Source of the DNA: Mycolicibacterium porcinum
Lineage (GTDB): Bacteria > Actinomycetota > Actinomycetes > Mycobacteriales > Mycobacteriaceae
Length of the DNA: 64,000 nucleotides
Direction of reading: 5' to 3'
Assembly: GCA_002086835.1 (NCBI GenBank)
Contig: MVIG01000013.1
Span: 62,001-126,000 of the forward strand
The translations under genes and the position numbers were made by a program. A model generated the notes under the pieces. That model made no database searches. It saw only the letters and a list, made by a program, of their open reading frames with translations, and was not told the DNA's origin. Of this stretch, positions 39,004 to 51,809 are shown in pieces. Positions within the stretch are counted from its first letter, which is position 1, and each line of letters starts with the position of its first letter.

Positions 39004-40058
39004 CGCCACGGATCGTCCCCTCTCGCTGTATTCGGCGCCGGCTCCTGGCGCGCCACGTCGACCGACCTAGCAGCGGGCGTGGGAACGGTGGGTTCCTGCA
39101 CGGCGCCGGGCGCCATCGCGCGCAACCGGACACCCTCCAGCACCGCGGCCAGCTTCGCCGGGTCATGTAAAGGTGTACCAGGTCGGGACACGTCAGCAAA
39201 CTCAACGCGGGCATTGAGGATGTTGGCAGTGCGGCTGAGTTGCTCCCGTTCACGGTCGCTCGGCACCCGGCTGGCATCGACGATGATGTCATGCACGCTG
39301 AAGTCCGGCGCATGCTGGGCCAGCACGTGGATATGACGCTCGGCCGAGAAGCCCGCCGTTTCACCCGGCTCCGCCGCCAGATTCAACACGAGCGCCCGCC
39401 GAGCAGTTGTCGCGCGCAACGCCGCCGCCAACTGGGGCACCAAAACGTGAGGGATCACACTGGTGAACCACGACCCCGGCCCGAGCACCACGAGGTCGGC
39501 GCTCATGATGGCCTCCACCGCCTGGCGGGTGGCCGGCGGATCCCCGGGCAGCAACCGGACCCGGCGCACCTTGCCCACCGTGGTGGCGATCGCCACCTGA
39601 CCGCGGATCACCCGGCTCATTCGGGGATCGGTCTCCAGGCCCGCGACGTCGGCCTCGATCTGCAGCGCGATCGGGCACATCGGCAGCACCCGGCCCTTCA
39701 CCCCCAGGATGCGACCGAGCTCATCGAGGGCGGCGACCGGATCGGCCAAGACCTCGCTGAGGCCCGCCAGGATCAGATTGCCGATCGGATGACCGGCCAG
39801 CGCGCCGCTGCCACCGAACCGGTGCTGGATGATCGTCGCCCACAACCGGCCGTGCGGACTGTCAGAGGCCAACGCCGCCAATGCCATTCGCAGGTCGCCG
39901 GGTGGCACCACGTCGAGTTCGCTGCGCAGCCGGCCCGACGATCCGCCATCATCGGCAACCGTCACCACCGCCGTCACATGCGGGCTCAGCCGGCGCGCCG
40001 CGGACAAGGTGGCGTACAACCCATGCCCTCCCCCGAGGGCCACGATGCGCGGGGTCAT
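39000..40058 (-). CDS. yvcK: YvcK/CuvA family gluconeogenesis factor
   Basis: This 352-residue protein belongs to the CofD/YvcK family, which binds UDP-sugars and affects growth on gluconeogenic carbon and cell-wall synthesis (CuvA in M. tuberculosis). The nucleotide-binding start [18 protein letters not shown] (5-22) and [10 protein letters not shown] (about 36-45) are conserved. The last 40 residues are a proline/alanine-rich tail. It overlaps both whiA and rapZ by 4 bases, so the three genes should be translated together. Confidence 0.94.
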   Translation of the reverse strand: MTPRIVALGGGHGLYATLSAARRLSPHVTAVVTVADDGGSSGRLRSELDVVPPGDLRMALAALASDSPHGRLWATIIQHRFGGSGALAGHPIGNLILAGLSEVLADPVAALDELGRILGVKGRVLPMCPIALQIEADVAGLETDPRMSRVIRGQVAIATTVGKVRRVRLLPGDPPATRQAVEAIMSADLVVLGPGSWFTSVIPHVLVPQLAAALRATTARRALVLNLAAEPGETAGFSAERHIHVLAQHAPDFSVHDIIVDASRVPSDREREQLSRTANILNARVEFADVSRPGTPLHDPAKLAAVLEGVRLRAMAPGAVQEPTVPTPAARSVDVARQEPAPNTARGDDPWR

Positions 40059-40969
40059 TCGCGACCCAGATCCCGGTGCAACACGTGCACGGTCAGCCCG
40101 TCACCGCCCTGCAGCCGTTCCGCCAACGCCTCGGCAATCGCCACGCTCCGATGTTTGCCGCCCGTACAGCCGATGGCGACGGTCATATAACGCTTCCCCT
40201 CCCGGCGGTATCCGGCGATCACCACGTCCAACAGACGATGGTAGGTGTCGAGAAATTCCCTGGCCCCCGGTTGCCCCAGCACGTAGTCACGAACATCCGG
40301 ATGTTGACCGCTGTGCGGCCGTAGCTCGTCGACCCAATGCGGGTTCGGCAGGAACCGGACATCCATCACCGTGTCCGCGTCCATCGGCAGGCCGTACTTG
40401 TAGCCGAACGACTCCACGGTGACATTCGTGTACGCGACGGTCTCACCGCCGAACGCACGCTCGATGCTCTCACGCAATGCGGGCACCGGGAGGGCAGACG
40501 TGTCGATCACCAGGTCGGCCGCCGCACGCACCGGGGCCAGCAACGTCCGCTCGGCAGCGATCCCCTCCGCCAGGGTCTGGGTGCCCTGCAGCGGGTGGCT
40601 ACGCCGGTTCTGTTCATAGCGACGGACCAGAATGTCGTCGGACGCCTCGAGGAACAACACCCGCGGGGTGATGCTGCGGGCCGCCAATTCGTTGCGCACC
40701 CAATCGAGATCACCGGTGAAACCCCGCGACCGCACATCCATCACCACGGCGAGCTGCGTGATCCGCGATCCGGCGGCCAACCCCAACTCGACCATGCGGG
40801 CGATCAACTCCGGCGGCAGGTTGTCGGCGACATACCAGCCGAGGTCCTCCAGCACCTTGGCGGCGGTGCCGCGGCCCGCCCCGGACAGGCCGGTGACCAG
40901 CACCACGTCGATTCCCGAATCCGCGTCCGCACCGCCTACGATGCCGCCCTCGCGCAGATGTTCATTCAT
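40055..40969 (-). CDS. rapZ: RNase adapter/nucleotide-binding protein RapZ
   Basis: RapZ-family proteins bind nucleotides; in E. coli they direct RNase E to small RNAs that control GlmS, and in other bacteria they link to cell-wall precursor signals. This 304-residue copy has the Walker A-like [14 protein letters not shown] (25-38), where the usual GSGKS is replaced by GAGRGT, a variant I read directly and would check. C-terminal [15 protein letters not shown] (about 272-286) is the conserved phosphate-binding loop. It overlaps uvrC and yvcK by 4 bases each. Confidence 0.94.
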   Translation of the reverse strand: MNEHLREGGIVGGADADSGIDVVLVTGLSGAGRGTAAKVLEDLGWYVADNLPPELIARMVELGLAAGSRITQLAVVMDVRSRGFTGDLDWVRNELAARSITPRVLFLEASDDILVRRYEQNRRSHPLQGTQTLAEGIAAERTLLAPVRAAADLVIDTSALPVPALRESIERAFGGETVAYTNVTVESFGYKYGLPMDADTVMDVRFLPNPHWVDELRPHSGQHPDVRDYVLGQPGAREFLDTYHRLLDVVIAGYRREGKRYMTVAIGCTGGKHRSVAIAEALAERLQGGDGLTVHVLHRDLGRE

Positions 40970-43035
40970 GCGCGGTCCGCCTGGCTATCCATGTCCCCGT
41001 TACCCGTCATCCCGACACCCTGCAATCGATCATGCTCGATAAGCGTTGCGGGCGCCCGTGAATCGCCCAGTCCGGCGCCGTTCTCACTTCGCGGGTCACC
41101 GTTTTCGGGCGACGTCGGCTCGCCGCCGAGCGCAGCCAGGACCGCCTTCGCCGTCGCCACCCCAATCCCCGGCACCGCGGTGATCTCCTCGACCGTGGCC
41201 TCCTTGAGCCGCGCCACCGAGCCGAAATGGGTCACCAACGCCTTGCGGCGCTGCTCGCCCAGTCCACGCACAGAATCGAGCGCCGAGGCGGTCATCCGCT
41301 TGGACCGCTTGCTGCGGTGATAGCTGATCGCGAACCGGTGGGCATCGTCACGCACGCGCTGCAACAGATACAGCCCCTCGCTGTTGCGCGGGAAGATCAC
41401 CGGATCGGGCTCCGAGGGCACCCACACTTCCTCGAGCCGCTTGGCCAGCCCGATCACCGCGACATCGGTGACGCCCAGTTCGTCCAGGACGGCGGCCGCC
41501 GCATTCACCTGGGGGGCGCCGCCGTCCACCACGTACAGGTTGGGCGGGTAGGCGAACCGGCGCGGACGCTGCTCGGTGCCCGGCTCGGGCTGCGTGTCGC
41601 TCACGTGCCGCAGAAAACGGCGACGGGTCACCTCGGCGATCGATGCGACGTCATCCGAGCGACCTTCACCGGCAGCCTCGCGGATCGCGTAATGCCGGTA
41701 GTCCGATTTTCGCGGCAGCCCGTCCTCGAACACCACCAGCGAGGCGACCACATCGGTGCCCTGGACGTGGCTGATGTCCACGCACTCGATCCGCAACGGC
41801 GCATCGGCCAGGCCCAGGGAATCCTGAATGCTCTGCAGTGCTTCCGATCTCGCGTTGAAGTCGCCGGCCCGCTTGAGCTTGTGTTGGGCCAGGGCCTCGT
41901 GGGCGTTGCGGGCAACGGTCTCGGCCAGGGTGCGCTTGTCGCCGCGTACTGGCACCCGCAGACTCACCCGCGAGCCGCGAAGGCCCGACAACCACGCCGA
42001 CAGCTCATCGGAGTTGGGCGGCAGCACCGGCACCAGAACCTCGCGCGGCACCGGGTTGGTCGCCTCGTCGGCCGCGCCACCGAGTTCGGCCTGTTCGCCG
42101 TAGAACTGGGTGAGGAACTGCTCGACCAGGTGTTCCTGCCCCGATTGTTCTGGGTCACCGGACTTCTCGACGATCCAGCCCCGCTGACCGCGGACCCGGC
42201 CCCCGCGCACGTGGAACACCTGAACCGCCGCCTCGAGATCGTCGTCGGCGAACGCCACCACGTCGGCGTCCGTACCGTCGCCGAGCACCACGGCCTGCTT
42301 CTCCAGGGCACGCTTGAGCGCCGCGATGTCGTCGCGCAACCGGGCGGCCCGCTCGAAGTCGAGCTCCTCGGCGGCCGCCGTCATCTGCTGCTCCATGTCG
42401 CGGGCCAACCGGTCGGTCTTGCCCGAGAGGAAATCGCAGAAGTCGAGCACGATGCGCCGGTGTTCCTCTGCGCTGACCCGGCCGACGCACGGCGCCGAGC
42501 ACTTGTCGATGTAGCCCAGCAGGCACGGGCGGTCGATCTGCCTGTGCCGCTTGAACACTCCCGCAGAACAGGTCCGGGCCGGGAACACCCGGGTCAGCAG
42601 GTCGAGCGTCTCCCGGATCGCCCACGCATGCGAGTACGGGCCGAAGTACCGCACACCCTTGCGCCGCGGCCCGCGGTACACCATCAACCGCGGGTACTCC
42701 TCGTTGAGTGTGACCGCCAGCACCGGATACGTCTTGTCGTCGCGGTAGCGGATGTTGAAGCGTGGATCGAACTCCTTGATCCAGTTGTACTCCAGCTGCA
42801 GCGCCTCGACCTCGGTGCCGACCACGGTCCACTCGACACTGCCCGCCGTCATCACCATCTGCCGGGTGCGCGGCGCGAGGCTCGCGATATCGGCGAAGTA
42901 CGACGTCAGCCGGCTGCGCAGGCTCTTGGCCTTGCCGACATAGATGACCCGCCCGTGCGGGTCCCGGAACCGGTACACGCCCGGCTCTACGGGTATCGAT
43001 CCGGGCGCCGGCCGGTACGTCGCTGGATCGGGCAC
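40966..43035 (-). CDS. uvrC: Excinuclease ABC subunit C
   Basis: UvrC cuts both sides of DNA lesions in nucleotide excision repair. The 689-residue product has the N-terminal GIY-YIG nuclease ([20 protein letters not shown], about 18-37), the UVR motif near 205-240, the RNase H-like C-terminal nuclease ([13 protein letters not shown]) and a helix-hairpin-helix with [16 protein letters not shown]. The last about 45 residues are a variable tail. The GTG lies 7 nt after TAACCT, so it is probably leaderless and heads the rapZ-yvcK-whiA operon. It is divergent from the gamma-glutamyltransferase gene. Confidence 0.95.
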   Translation of the reverse strand: MPDPATYRPAPGSIPVEPGVYRFRDPHGRVIYVGKAKSLRSRLTSYFADIASLAPRTRQMVMTAGSVEWTVVGTEVEALQLEYNWIKEFDPRFNIRYRDDKTYPVLAVTLNEEYPRLMVYRGPRRKGVRYFGPYSHAWAIRETLDLLTRVFPARTCSAGVFKRHRQIDRPCLLGYIDKCSAPCVGRVSAEEHRRIVLDFCDFLSGKTDRLARDMEQQMTAAAEELDFERAARLRDDIAALKRALEKQAVVLGDGTDADVVAFADDDLEAAVQVFHVRGGRVRGQRGWIVEKSGDPEQSGQEHLVEQFLTQFYGEQAELGGAADEATNPVPREVLVPVLPPNSDELSAWLSGLRGSRVSLRVPVRGDKRTLAETVARNAHEALAQHKLKRAGDFNARSEALQSIQDSLGLADAPLRIECVDISHVQGTDVVASLVVFEDGLPRKSDYRHYAIREAAGEGRSDDVASIAEVTRRRFLRHVSDTQPEPGTEQRPRRFAYPPNLYVVDGGAPQVNAAAAVLDELGVTDVAVIGLAKRLEEVWVPSEPDPVIFPRNSEGLYLLQRVRDDAHRFAISYHRSKRSKRMTASALDSVRGLGEQRRKALVTHFGSVARLKEATVEEITAVPGIGVATAKAVLAALGGEPTSPENGDPRSENGAGLGDSRAPATLIEHDRLQGVGMTGNGDMDSQADRA

Positions 43036-43042
43036 GGTTTCC

Positions 43043-43048
43043 AGGTTA
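43043..43048 (-). promoter_or_regulatory. -10 hexamer for leaderless uvrC
   Basis: On the minus strand TAACCT is followed by 7 nt and the GTG start at 43035, the leaderless layout. No SOS box is visible in this 50-bp gap. Confidence 0.5.
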
Positions 43049-43073
43049 CTGCCGCGATCCGACCGATCTCCGC

Positions 43074-43079
43074 TACCGT
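43074..43079 (+). promoter_or_regulatory. -10 hexamer for leaderless gamma-glutamyltransferase mRNA
   Basis: TACCGT is followed by 6 nt and the GTG at 43086, with no Shine-Dalgarno. It faces the divergent uvrC hexamer 26 bp away. Confidence 0.5.
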
Positions 43080-43085
43080 CGAACT

Positions 43086-45044
43086 GTGCGGTTGCTGGCG
43101 TCCACCCGTTCGGTCATCGCGCTGCTCGGCGTCGCCGCAGTGATCCTTGCCGGATGCGCCGACGGAAATCGACGCCCGGCCAGGACGGATGCCGGGCCAT
43201 GCCAGATCGTGTCCAACGGCACACCGATGCCCAAACCGCCGGCACCCGCCCAACCGTCGGCACCGCCGACGACCCGAGACCTCGCGACCAACCCCGAGAT
43301 CGGCACCGGCTACCGCAGCGACATGACCGCCGTCCGCACCTCGACATACGCGGTGGCCACCGCCAATCCGCTGGCCACCGAGGCCGCCTGCAAGGTGCTG
43401 CGCGACGGCGGGACCGCCGCCGACGCGCTGGTGACCGCACAGGCCGTCCTGGGCCTCGTCGAGCCTCAGTCCTCCGGGATCGGCGGCGGCGGCTTCCTGC
43501 TGTATTACGACGCGGCGGGTAACGCGGTACGCGCATTCGACGGACGTGAGACTGCCCCGGTCGCGGCGACCGAGAACTACCTGCGCTGGGTGTCCGAGAC
43601 CGATCACACCGTCCCCAAACCCGACGCCCGGGCATCGGGCCGCTCCATCGGGGTGCCCGGGATCGTGCGGCTGCTCGACGATGCCCACCGTCAGTACGGG
43701 AAGAAGGCCTGGCGCGATCTGTTCAACCCCGCCGTGTCGCTTGCCGACCAGGGATTCGACATCAGCCCGCGCCTGGCCGCCGCGATCGACGATGCCGACG
43801 CCCAGCTTCGGCTCGACCCCGCGGCCGGCGGCTACTTCCTCAACACCGACGGCAGTCCCAAACCGGTAGGCACCCGGATGACCAACCCGGCCTACGCGAA
43901 GACCTTGGGCGCCATCGCATCCGAGGGCGCCAAGGCGTTCTACACCGGCGACATCGCCCGCGCTGTGGTCGCGGCGGCCGCCGATACCAGCGGCGGCCGC
44001 ACGCCCGGTGCGATCACCGAACAGGACCTCGCCGGCTACGCCGTCAAGCACCGTGACCCGCTGTGCACCACCTACCGCGGCCGCGAGGTCTGCGGCATGC
44101 CACCGCCGTCCTCAGGCGGTATCGCGGTGGCCGCCACCCTCGGCATGCTCGAGCACTTCCCCATGAGCAACTACAAGCCCGCCCGCGTCGACCTCAACGG
44201 CGGTCATCCGTCGGTGACCGGGGTGCACCTGGTCTCCGAGGCCGAACGCCTCGCGTATGCCGACCGGGACCGCTACGTCGCCGACACCGATTTCGTCCCG
44301 CTCCCCGGCGGATCGCCCGAAACCCTGCTGGACGGCGCCTACCTCACCGGCCGGGCCGCCCTGATCTCCAAGAACCACACGATGGGCGTGGCCGCGCCCG
44401 GGGACTTCGCGCCTCCGATGACGGTCCCGCCCGCGCCGGAACACGGCACCAGCCAGATCAGCATCATCGACAGCTTCGGCAATGCCGCATCCCTGACCAC
44501 GACCATCGAGTCCGCCTTCGGCTCGTTCCACATGGTCGACGGCTTCCTGCTGAACAACCAGCTCACCGACTTCTCCGCCGAGCCGGTCAGCGCCGAAGGC
44601 CAACCGCTGCCCAACCGGGTCCAGCCGGGGAAGCGTCCGCGCAGCACCATGGCGCCGACCCTGGTCTTCGACAAGACGGGAACGCAACGAGGTCCCCTGT
44701 ATGCCGTCCTGGGCTCCCCCGGCGGTGCGGTCATCATCCAGTTCGTCGTGAAAACCCTTGTCGGCATCATGGATTGGAACCTGGACCCGCAACAGGCGGT
44801 GTCCATGATCGATTTCGGCGCGGCCAACACTCCCGTCACCAACGTCGGCGGGGAACATCCGCTGGTCGACACCGTGGCCAACGGAGACCGAGATCAACTG
44901 GTCGAGGGCCTGCGGGCACTCGGGCATCAGGTGTCACTGGCCGATCAGTCCAGCGGCCTCTCAGCCCTGGTGCGCACGTCTGCGGGCTGGATCGGCGGCG
45001 CCGACCCGCGGCGGGAGGGTGTGGTGCTCGGCGACGCCGGTTGA
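43086..45044 (+). CDS. Gamma-glutamyltransferase, lipoprotein
   Basis: This 652-residue enzyme cleaves gamma-glutamyl bonds such as those of glutathione-like thiols and is made as a self-processing precursor. A signal peptide ends in a lipobox (VILAGC, lipidated C24), so it is anchored outside the membrane. The autoprocessing nucleophile is T455 in [15 protein letters not shown], the start of the small subunit, and the glycine loop GSPGGAVI is near the end. Residues 30-65 are a proline-rich linker. M. tuberculosis has two related genes (ggtA, ggtB), so no symbol is assigned. It is convergent with the PH-domain gene. Confidence 0.9.
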   Translation: MRLLASTRSVIALLGVAAVILAGCADGNRRPARTDAGPCQIVSNGTPMPKPPAPAQPSAPPTTRDLATNPEIGTGYRSDMTAVRTSTYAVATANPLATEAACKVLRDGGTAADALVTAQAVLGLVEPQSSGIGGGGFLLYYDAAGNAVRAFDGRETAPVAATENYLRWVSETDHTVPKPDARASGRSIGVPGIVRLLDDAHRQYGKKAWRDLFNPAVSLADQGFDISPRLAAAIDDADAQLRLDPAAGGYFLNTDGSPKPVGTRMTNPAYAKTLGAIASEGAKAFYTGDIARAVVAAAADTSGGRTPGAITEQDLAGYAVKHRDPLCTTYRGREVCGMPPPSSGGIAVAATLGMLEHFPMSNYKPARVDLNGGHPSVTGVHLVSEAERLAYADRDRYVADTDFVPLPGGSPETLLDGAYLTGRAALISKNHTMGVAAPGDFAPPMTVPPAPEHGTSQISIIDSFGNAASLTTTIESAFGSFHMVDGFLLNNQLTDFSAEPVSAEGQPLPNRVQPGKRPRSTMAPTLVFDKTGTQRGPLYAVLGSPGGAVIIQFVVKTLVGIMDWNLDPQQAVSMIDFGAANTPVTNVGGEHPLVDTVANGDRDQLVEGLRALGHQVSLADQSSGLSALVRTSAGWIGGADPRREGVVLGDAG

Positions 45045-45057
45045 TCCGGGCGGGACG

Positions 45058-45522
45058 TCAGGCGAGCTGCGAGCGGTACCGGTCGATCAGGACGCGGACC
45101 TCGTCCATGGCCTCGACGGCACGCCCCTTGTCGATCGCCTGGATTGCCATCACCGGGATGTACTCGTCGTCGGGCAGGTCCAGCCGGGCCCAGCGGGCTC
45201 CGACCGGGAACGACACACCGAGCGCATCGGACCAGGGAATCACCTTGAAACTGACCAGATTCCGGACCGCGACGCCGGCCGGGCCGACCTTCAGCCGCGG
45301 CCGCGCGAACAACAGCACCACGGCGCCGATGATCGCTCCGAGCAACGCGATCGCCACCTGATCGGAGGTCTGGAACACCACGCCGGTGGACCCCACCTTC
45401 AGCAGCACACCGACGGCGACGTGGGCCAGAAAGATGATCAGTGCCGCACCGTAGGCGAAATACGGTGTCCGGTAAGGCCGGATGTCGAGATCCCAGCTGT
45501 CCGCGGTCTTCTTGTCGCTCAT
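45058..45522 (-). CDS. PH-domain membrane protein, Rv1417-like
   Basis: This 154-residue protein has two membrane segments (about 21-42 and 55-73) followed by a small bacterial PH-like domain (RPRLKVGPAGVAVRNLVSFKVIPW onward). Function is unknown. The same gene lies beside ribH in M. tuberculosis (Rv1417). It follows ribH by 7 bases and so is the end of the ribBA-ribH operon, which may hint at a link with flavins, but nothing in the sequence shows it. Confidence 0.85.
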   Translation of the reverse strand: MSDKKTADSWDLDIRPYRTPYFAYGAALIIFLAHVAVGVLLKVGSTGVVFQTSDQVAIALLGAIIGAVVLLFARPRLKVGPAGVAVRNLVSFKVIPWSDALGVSFPVGARWARLDLPDDEYIPVMAIQAIDKGRAVEAMDEVRVLIDRYRSQLA

Positions 45523-45529
45523 CTGTCGG

Positions 45530-47334
<1,805 letters not shown>

Positions 47335-47430
47335 CTGCGCCACCTTGCCTGTTCTCATGCCAGGTCCCAATGCGGGACCATATGCCGACTCCAGTATGAA
47401 CCACCGAAATCCAGCGGTTATTGCCAGCTC

Positions 47431-48030
47431 TTACTCACCGGGACCGGCCATGAGCCGTTCCACGTACTTGGCGATGATGTCCACCTCGAGATTGACCGTC
47501 GTCCCGACGGCCGCCTGGCCGAGCGTGGTGAGCTCCCGCGTGGTGGGGATCAGGGAGACCTCGAACCAGTCGTCACCCACGGCGGACACGGTCAGCGAGA
47601 CGCCGTCGACGGTGATCGAACCCTTCTCGACGACATAGCGCGACAGCGCGGCAGGCAGGCCGATGCGCACCACTTCCCAGTGGTCGAAGGGCGTGCGGGA
47701 AATCACAGTGCCGGTGCCGTCGACATGGCCCTGCACGATGTGCCCGCCGAGCCGACTGTTGACCGCGGCGGCGCGCTCCAGGTTGACCTGGCTGCCCACC
47801 CCGACCCCGCCCAGGCTGGACCGATTGAGCGTCTCCCCCATCACATCGGCGGTGAACGCGCCGTCGGGCAGGACGTCCACCACGGTCAGGCAGACCCCGT
47901 TCACCGCGATCGAGTCGCCGTGGCCCGCGTCGGCGGTGACCACGGGCCCGCGGATGGTGAACCGGGCGGCATCTGTCAGCTCCGCCTTGTCGACCAGGAC
48001 ACCCAGCTCTTCAACGATTCCGGTGAACAC
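47431..48030 (-). CDS. ribC: Riboflavin synthase alpha subunit
   Basis: This 199-residue enzyme dismutates two lumazines into riboflavin. It has the two-barrel repeat structure: repeat 1 begins FTGIVEELG (2-10) and includes GDSIAVNGVCLTVV, and repeat 2 includes VVEKGSITVDGVSLTV. The GTG at 48030 gives the exact family N-terminus and is 7 nt after TAGTCT, so it is probably leaderless; the longer reading to 48261 runs into lprG. The 96-bp gap to ribBA shows no FMN riboswitch. Confidence 0.95.
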   Translation of the reverse strand: MFTGIVEELGVLVDKAELTDAARFTIRGPVVTADAGHGDSIAVNGVCLTVVDVLPDGAFTADVMGETLNRSSLGGVGVGSQVNLERAAAVNSRLGGHIVQGHVDGTGTVISRTPFDHWEVVRIGLPAALSRYVVEKGSITVDGVSLTVSAVGDDWFEVSLIPTTRELTTLGQAAVGTTVNLEVDIIAKYVERLMAGPGE

Positions 48031-48037
48031 GTGGACC

Positions 48038-48043
48038 AGACTA
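48038..48043 (-). promoter_or_regulatory. -10 hexamer for leaderless ribC
   Basis: On the minus strand TAGTCT is followed by 7 nt and the GTG start at 48030. The divergent lprG has the same layout, so this 73-bp gap holds two leaderless promoters. Confidence 0.5.
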
Positions 48044-48090
48044 TTCAGTCGACCGGGAGTTGGAGAAAACGCCCGACCGCCGCGAGCCTC

Positions 48091-48096
48091 TACGAT
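48091..48096 (+). promoter_or_regulatory. -10 hexamer for leaderless lprG-P55 mRNA
   Basis: TACGAT is followed by 7 nt and the ATG at 48104, which decides this start over the in-frame ATG at 48095 that lies inside the hexamer. Confidence 0.55.
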
Positions 48097-48103
48097 GCAA
48101 GTC

Positions 48104-48820
48104 ATGCAGACGCGCCCACGCTTCGCAGTCCAGTCCTTACTCGCAATCCTCTTCGCAGCGGCCGCCCTCGTCGCGGGTTGCTCGTCGTCCTCCTCGGAGA
48201 AGTCGAACGCACCGCTGCCCGACGCGGCCGAGCTCCTGCAGCAGTCCGCCGCCACCACCAAGGCTCAGCAGAGTGTGCACCTGCTGCTGACCGTGGAGGG
48301 CACCATCAAGGGCCTCCCCGTGGAGAAGCTCGATGGCGACCTGACCAACACGCCCGCCGTGGCCGCAGAGGGCACTGTCGACCTCAACGCCTTCGGCCAG
48401 AAGATCTCCGACGCCAAGTTCGTCGTCGCCGACGGGATCCTGTACGCCGCGCTGACCGCAGGCGATCCGCTGTCCGATTACGGGCCCGCGGAGAAGATCT
48501 ACGACGTGTCGACCATCCTGAACCCCGAACTCGGGCTGGCCAACGTCCTGTCGAGCTTCACCGACCCCAAGGCCGAGGGCCGCGAATCCGTCAACGGCAC
48601 CGAAGGCGTCCGGGTGACCGGCACGGTCAGCGCCGACGCGGTCAACAAGATCGCGCCGCAGCTCAAGGCGGAGGGACCGGTCCCCGGTACCGCGTGGATC
48701 AAGGAAGACGGCGACCACGCCCTGCTGCAGGCCAAGCTCGAACCCACCCCCGGTAACAGCGTCACCATGACCCTGACCGACTGGGGCAAGCAGGTCACCG
48801 TCACCAAGCCCGCTTCCTGA
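48104..48820 (+). CDS. lprG: Lipoprotein LprG
   Basis: LprG is a periplasmic lipid carrier that works with P55 to move triacylglycerol and lipoarabinomannan to the outer envelope. The 238-residue product has a signal peptide and lipobox (ALVAGC, lipidated C26) followed by a serine linker, and the beta-sheet pocket domain, with [12 protein letters not shown] and [14 protein letters not shown] conserved with M. tuberculosis Rv1411c. Its stop overlaps the P55 start by one base, as in the known lprG-P55 operon. Confidence 0.94.
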   Translation: MQTRPRFAVQSLLAILFAAAALVAGCSSSSSEKSNAPLPDAAELLQQSAATTKAQQSVHLLLTVEGTIKGLPVEKLDGDLTNTPAVAAEGTVDLNAFGQKISDAKFVVADGILYAALTAGDPLSDYGPAEKIYDVSTILNPELGLANVLSSFTDPKAEGRESVNGTEGVRVTGTVSADAVNKIAPQLKAEGPVPGTAWIKEDGDHALLQAKLEPTPGNSVTMTLTDWGKQVTVTKPAS

Positions 48821-50493
48821 TGCAGGCCGCGGAATCGGTGAGGTCCGGCCGCAACCGCCACATCGCGATCAGCGCGGGCAGTCTCGCCGTGCTGCTCGGT
48901 GCCCTCGACACCTATGTCGTGGTCACGATCATGACCGACATCATGTCCGACGTCGGAATCGCGATCAACAAGATCCAGCAGGTCACGCCGATCATCACCG
49001 GCTACCTGCTGGGCTACATCGCGGCCATGCCGCTACTGGGCCGGGCTTCGGACCGGTTCGGGCGCAAGATGCTGATCCAGGTCGGCCTGGCCGGCTTCGC
49101 GATCGGCTCGGTGATCACCGCGCTGTCCAGTGACCTGACGATGCTGGTCATCGGCCGGGTGGTGCAGGGCACCGCGAGCGGTGCGCTGCTCCCCGTGACG
49201 TTGGCGCTGGCCGCCGATCTGTGGGCGGCGCGCAACCGGGCCGCGGTGCTCGGCGGTGTCGGTGCCGCCCAGGAGTTCGGCAGTGTGCTGGGCCCGCTGT
49301 ACGGCATCGGCGCGGTGGCGGTGTTCCATCACTGGCAGGCCGTGTTCTGGATCAATGTGCCGCTGGCGCTCATCGCCATGGTGATGATCCATTTCAGCCT
49401 GCCCGGCAAGGAACCGAGCGACCACCCCGAGAAGGTCGACGTCATCGGCGGCATCCTGCTGGCGATCGCATTGGGTCTGGCCGTCGTCGGCCTGTACAAC
49501 CCCGAACCGGACGGCAAGCACGTTCTGCCCGAGTGGGGTTTGCCGCTGCTGATCGGCGCGCTGGTGGCGGCCGTGGCGTTCTTCGTCTGGGAGAAGGTCG
49601 CCCGGACCCGGCTGATCGAACCCGCTGGGGTGAAGTTCCTGCCGTTCCTGGCCGCGCTCGCCGCGTCGTTGTGCACCGGCGCCGCATTGATGGTCACGCT
49701 GGTCAACGTCGAGCTGTTCGGTCAGGGCGTGCTCGGCAAGGACAAGTACGAGACCGCGTTCCTGCTGCTGTGGTTCCTGGGTGCGCTGCCCATCGGCGCG
49801 CTGATCGGCGGCTGGGTCGCCACCCGCGTCGGCGATCGCATCGTCACATTCGTCGGTCTGATGATCGCGGCAGGCGGGTTCTGGCTGATCACCAAGTGGT
49901 CGATCGACGTGCTCGACTCGGTGCACGACCTGGGCCTGTTCCGGCTCCCGGTGATGGACACCGATCTGGCGATCGTCGGTCTTGGACTCGGACTGGTGAT
50001 CGCTCCGCTCACCTCGGCCACGCTGCGGGTGGTACCTGCCGCACAGCACGGCATCGCCTCGGCATTCGTCGTCGTGGCCCGGATGATCGGCATGCTGATC
50101 GGCATGGCGGGCCTGTCCGCCTGGGGTCTGTACCGCTTCAATCAGCACCTGGCCGGCCTCACCGCGGCGGCGAACAGCCGTGAAATGTCGCTGCAGGAGC
50201 GGCTGGCGTCGCAGGCGACCCGCTATCGCGAGGCGTATGTGTCGATGTACGGCGACATCTTCGGGATCACCGCGATCGTCTGTGTGGTGGGTGCGGTGAT
50301 CGGCCTGCTGATCGCGGCGCGCCATTTCCACGCCGACGAACTCGAGGGCCCTCCGCCCGCCGGCGAGGACGGGGACGGGGACGCTCCGACCGGGCAGCTG
50401 TACCTGCCCACGCAGGTGCTGCCGGTCCAGTCCGCCGACGAGACGGCCCAGCTACCGCGCCAGCAACCGCCTGGGCGGCACCGGTCGGACTGA
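48820..50493 (+). CDS. MFS lipid/drug exporter P55
   Basis: P55 is an inner-membrane major facilitator that, with LprG, exports triacylglycerol and also lowers drug sensitivity in mycobacteria. The 557-residue protein has about 14 hydrophobic segments with the MFS loop [14 protein letters not shown] (about 67-80) and a long polar C-terminal tail rich in acidic and glutamine residues (from about 505). It matches M. tuberculosis Rv1410c from memory. It is translationally coupled to lprG. Confidence 0.94.
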   Translation: MQAAESVRSGRNRHIAISAGSLAVLLGALDTYVVVTIMTDIMSDVGIAINKIQQVTPIITGYLLGYIAAMPLLGRASDRFGRKMLIQVGLAGFAIGSVITALSSDLTMLVIGRVVQGTASGALLPVTLALAADLWAARNRAAVLGGVGAAQEFGSVLGPLYGIGAVAVFHHWQAVFWINVPLALIAMVMIHFSLPGKEPSDHPEKVDVIGGILLAIALGLAVVGLYNPEPDGKHVLPEWGLPLLIGALVAAVAFFVWEKVARTRLIEPAGVKFLPFLAALAASLCTGAALMVTLVNVELFGQGVLGKDKYETAFLLLWFLGALPIGALIGGWVATRVGDRIVTFVGLMIAAGGFWLITKWSIDVLDSVHDLGLFRLPVMDTDLAIVGLGLGLVIAPLTSATLRVVPAAQHGIASAFVVVARMIGMLIGMAGLSAWGLYRFNQHLAGLTAAANSREMSLQERLASQATRYREAYVSMYGDIFGITAIVCVVGAVIGLLIAARHFHADELEGPPPAGEDGDGDAPTGQLYLPTQVLPVQSADETAQLPRQQPPGRHRSD

Positions 50494-50498
50494 CCGGT

Positions 50499-50654
50499 TC
50501 AGCAGCGTTCGACCCCAGGGCTCAGCAAACGTGGTGCCCGGTCGGCCTCAACCGGCCGACTGGGCAGCACGAGGCGCAGCGGGGCGCGCACCAGCGCCCG
50601 GATCAGGCGGGGAGTCGGTGGTGCGCTGGGGAGCCAGTCCTGCAGTGCAGTCAT
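50499..50654 (-). CDS. 51-residue small ORF between P55 and ribD
   Basis: An ATG at 50654 with AAAGGA 7 nt upstream opens a 51-codon frame starting MTALQDWLPSAPPTP and ending LLSPGVERC. The middle (RLIRALVRAPLRLVLPSRP) is basic and could be an amphipathic helix. I do not recognise it. It fills most of the 314-bp P55-ribD gap. A DtxR/IdeR-like site lies about 110 bp upstream. Its 3' part overlaps a hairpin (50541-50560) that could end the P55 transcript. It may be real or chance. Confidence 0.4.
   Translation of the reverse strand: MTALQDWLPSAPPTPRLIRALVRAPLRLVLPSRPVEADRAPRLLSPGVERC
50541..50560 (+). terminator. Hairpin downstream of P55
   Basis: GTCGGCC TCAACC GGCCGAC is a perfect 7-bp stem with a 6-nt loop, 48 bases after the P55 stop. 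No U-tract. It is also inside the 51-codon minus-strand ORF. Confidence 0.35.
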
Positions 50655-50762
50655 GCTCGCGTCCTTTGCTCGTGTTCACCGGGCGCGGATTCGGCAGCGA
50701 ACGCGCTTTGGTACGAGTGTACCGATCGCCACCGACAACGCCCGGCATTTCACGAGCGTAAC

Positions 50763-50779
50763 TTAGGTCACCCTAACTT
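50763..50779. promoter_or_regulatory. Iron-box-like (IdeR/DtxR) site
   Basis: TTAGGTCACCCTAACTT matches the remembered IdeR consensus at the TTAGGT and CTAAC halves, about 13 of 19 positions. On the minus strand it sits directly upstream of TACGCT (50755-50760), a possible -10 for the 51-codon ORF, so bound IdeR would block that promoter. The match is partial and needs a scored search. Confidence 0.4.
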
Positions 50780-50807
50780 GCGCTGGCTACCTGCTGGAAG
50801 TCCGCTA

Positions 50808-51809
50808 TCAGTTGGGAACCAGGCTCAGGCGAACATCCGGCCCGATGGCGGTGATGCCGTCGAAGCGCCACCGCTGCGCGTGCACGATGCTCGGTACCCC
50901 GATGTCATCGACCGCGGTGATCGGTCCACCGAGCAGCATCGGCGCCACGTAGGCCAGAATCCGGTTCACCACGCCGGCCCGCAGGAAGGCCCCGGCCAGG
51001 GTCGGCCCGCCCTCAAGCAGCACGTCGGTCCGGTCCCCCAGCGACCGCATCACCTCATGTGGATCATGCGTACGGATCAGCATCGTGTGCGAATCGTCGT
51101 TGAGCACGTTGGCGTCCAGCGACACCTCGCGCATGCCCACCACCACCCGCAGGGGCTGGTGATCGGCCAGCGTGCCGTCGGCCCGGCGCGCCGTCAGTGT
51201 CGGGTCGTCGACGAACACCGTCCCGGTACCGACCACGATCGCGTCGGCGGCGGCGCGCTTGCGGTGCACGTCCGCGCGGGCGGCTTCACTGGTGATCCAC
51301 TGACTGGAACCGTCGGCGGCGGCGCTGCGGCCGTCCACACTCGTCGCGAATTTCCATGTGACATGCGGCAATCCGGTGCGCTGCTTGTGCAGCCATTCGC
51401 GCAGCGGCCCTGTCTCGACCTCGTCGGCCAGCAACCCGGGGCTCACCGTGACGCCGGCGTCGACAAGCCGTTGCGCACCGCCCGCGGCCTCCGCGTTCGG
51501 ATCGGACACCGCGTAGGTGACCGACGAAATCCCTGCCGCCAGAAGCGCGTCCACGCACGGCGGCGTGCGACCGTGGTGATTGCACGGCTCCAGGGTGACA
51601 ACGGCGGTGCCACCCTTGGCCCGGTCCCCCGCCGCCTGCAGCGCCATCACCTCGGCGTGCGGGCCTCCGACGGGCTGCGTCCCGCCGACGCCGGCGACCT
51701 GCCCGTCACTGTCGAGGATCACCGCCCCGACCGGCGGGTTGGGGTAGGTCGACCCCTTGACCTGTTCGGCTTGCTCGATGGCCAGCCGCATCACGGCCTC
51801 AGGTGTCAT
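50808..51809 (-). CDS. ribD: Bifunctional riboflavin deaminase/reductase RibD (RibG)
   Basis: This fused enzyme deaminates and reduces the pyrimidine intermediate of riboflavin synthesis; 333 residues. The N-terminal zinc deaminase has HAEVMAL (about 51-57) and the zinc cysteines in [12 protein letters not shown] (about 74-85). The reductase half follows from about residue 150 with [11 protein letters not shown] and [14 protein letters not shown]. It overlaps rpe by 4 bases and belongs to the fmt-rsmB-rpe-ribD operon. Confidence 0.95.
   Translation of the reverse strand: MTPEAVMRLAIEQAEQVKGSTYPNPPVGAVILDSDGQVAGVGGTQPVGGPHAEVMALQAAGDRAKGGTAVVTLEPCNHHGRTPPCVDALLAAGISSVTYAVSDPNAEAAGGAQRLVDAGVTVSPGLLADEVETGPLREWLHKQRTGLPHVTWKFATSVDGRSAAADGSSQWITSEAARADVHRKRAAADAIVVGTGTVFVDDPTLTARRADGTLADHQPLRVVVGMREVSLDANVLNDDSHTMLIRTHDPHEVMRSLGDRTDVLLEGGPTLAGAFLRAGVVNRILAYVAPMLLGGPITAVDDIGVPSIVHAQRWRFDGITAIGPDVRLSLVPN

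Noticed and set aside
47335..47430. FMN riboswitch upstream of ribBA, ribC or ribD
   Set aside because: I looked for the conserved RFN core elements (such as AGGGC and GAAAGTCC) on the minus strand and saw none.
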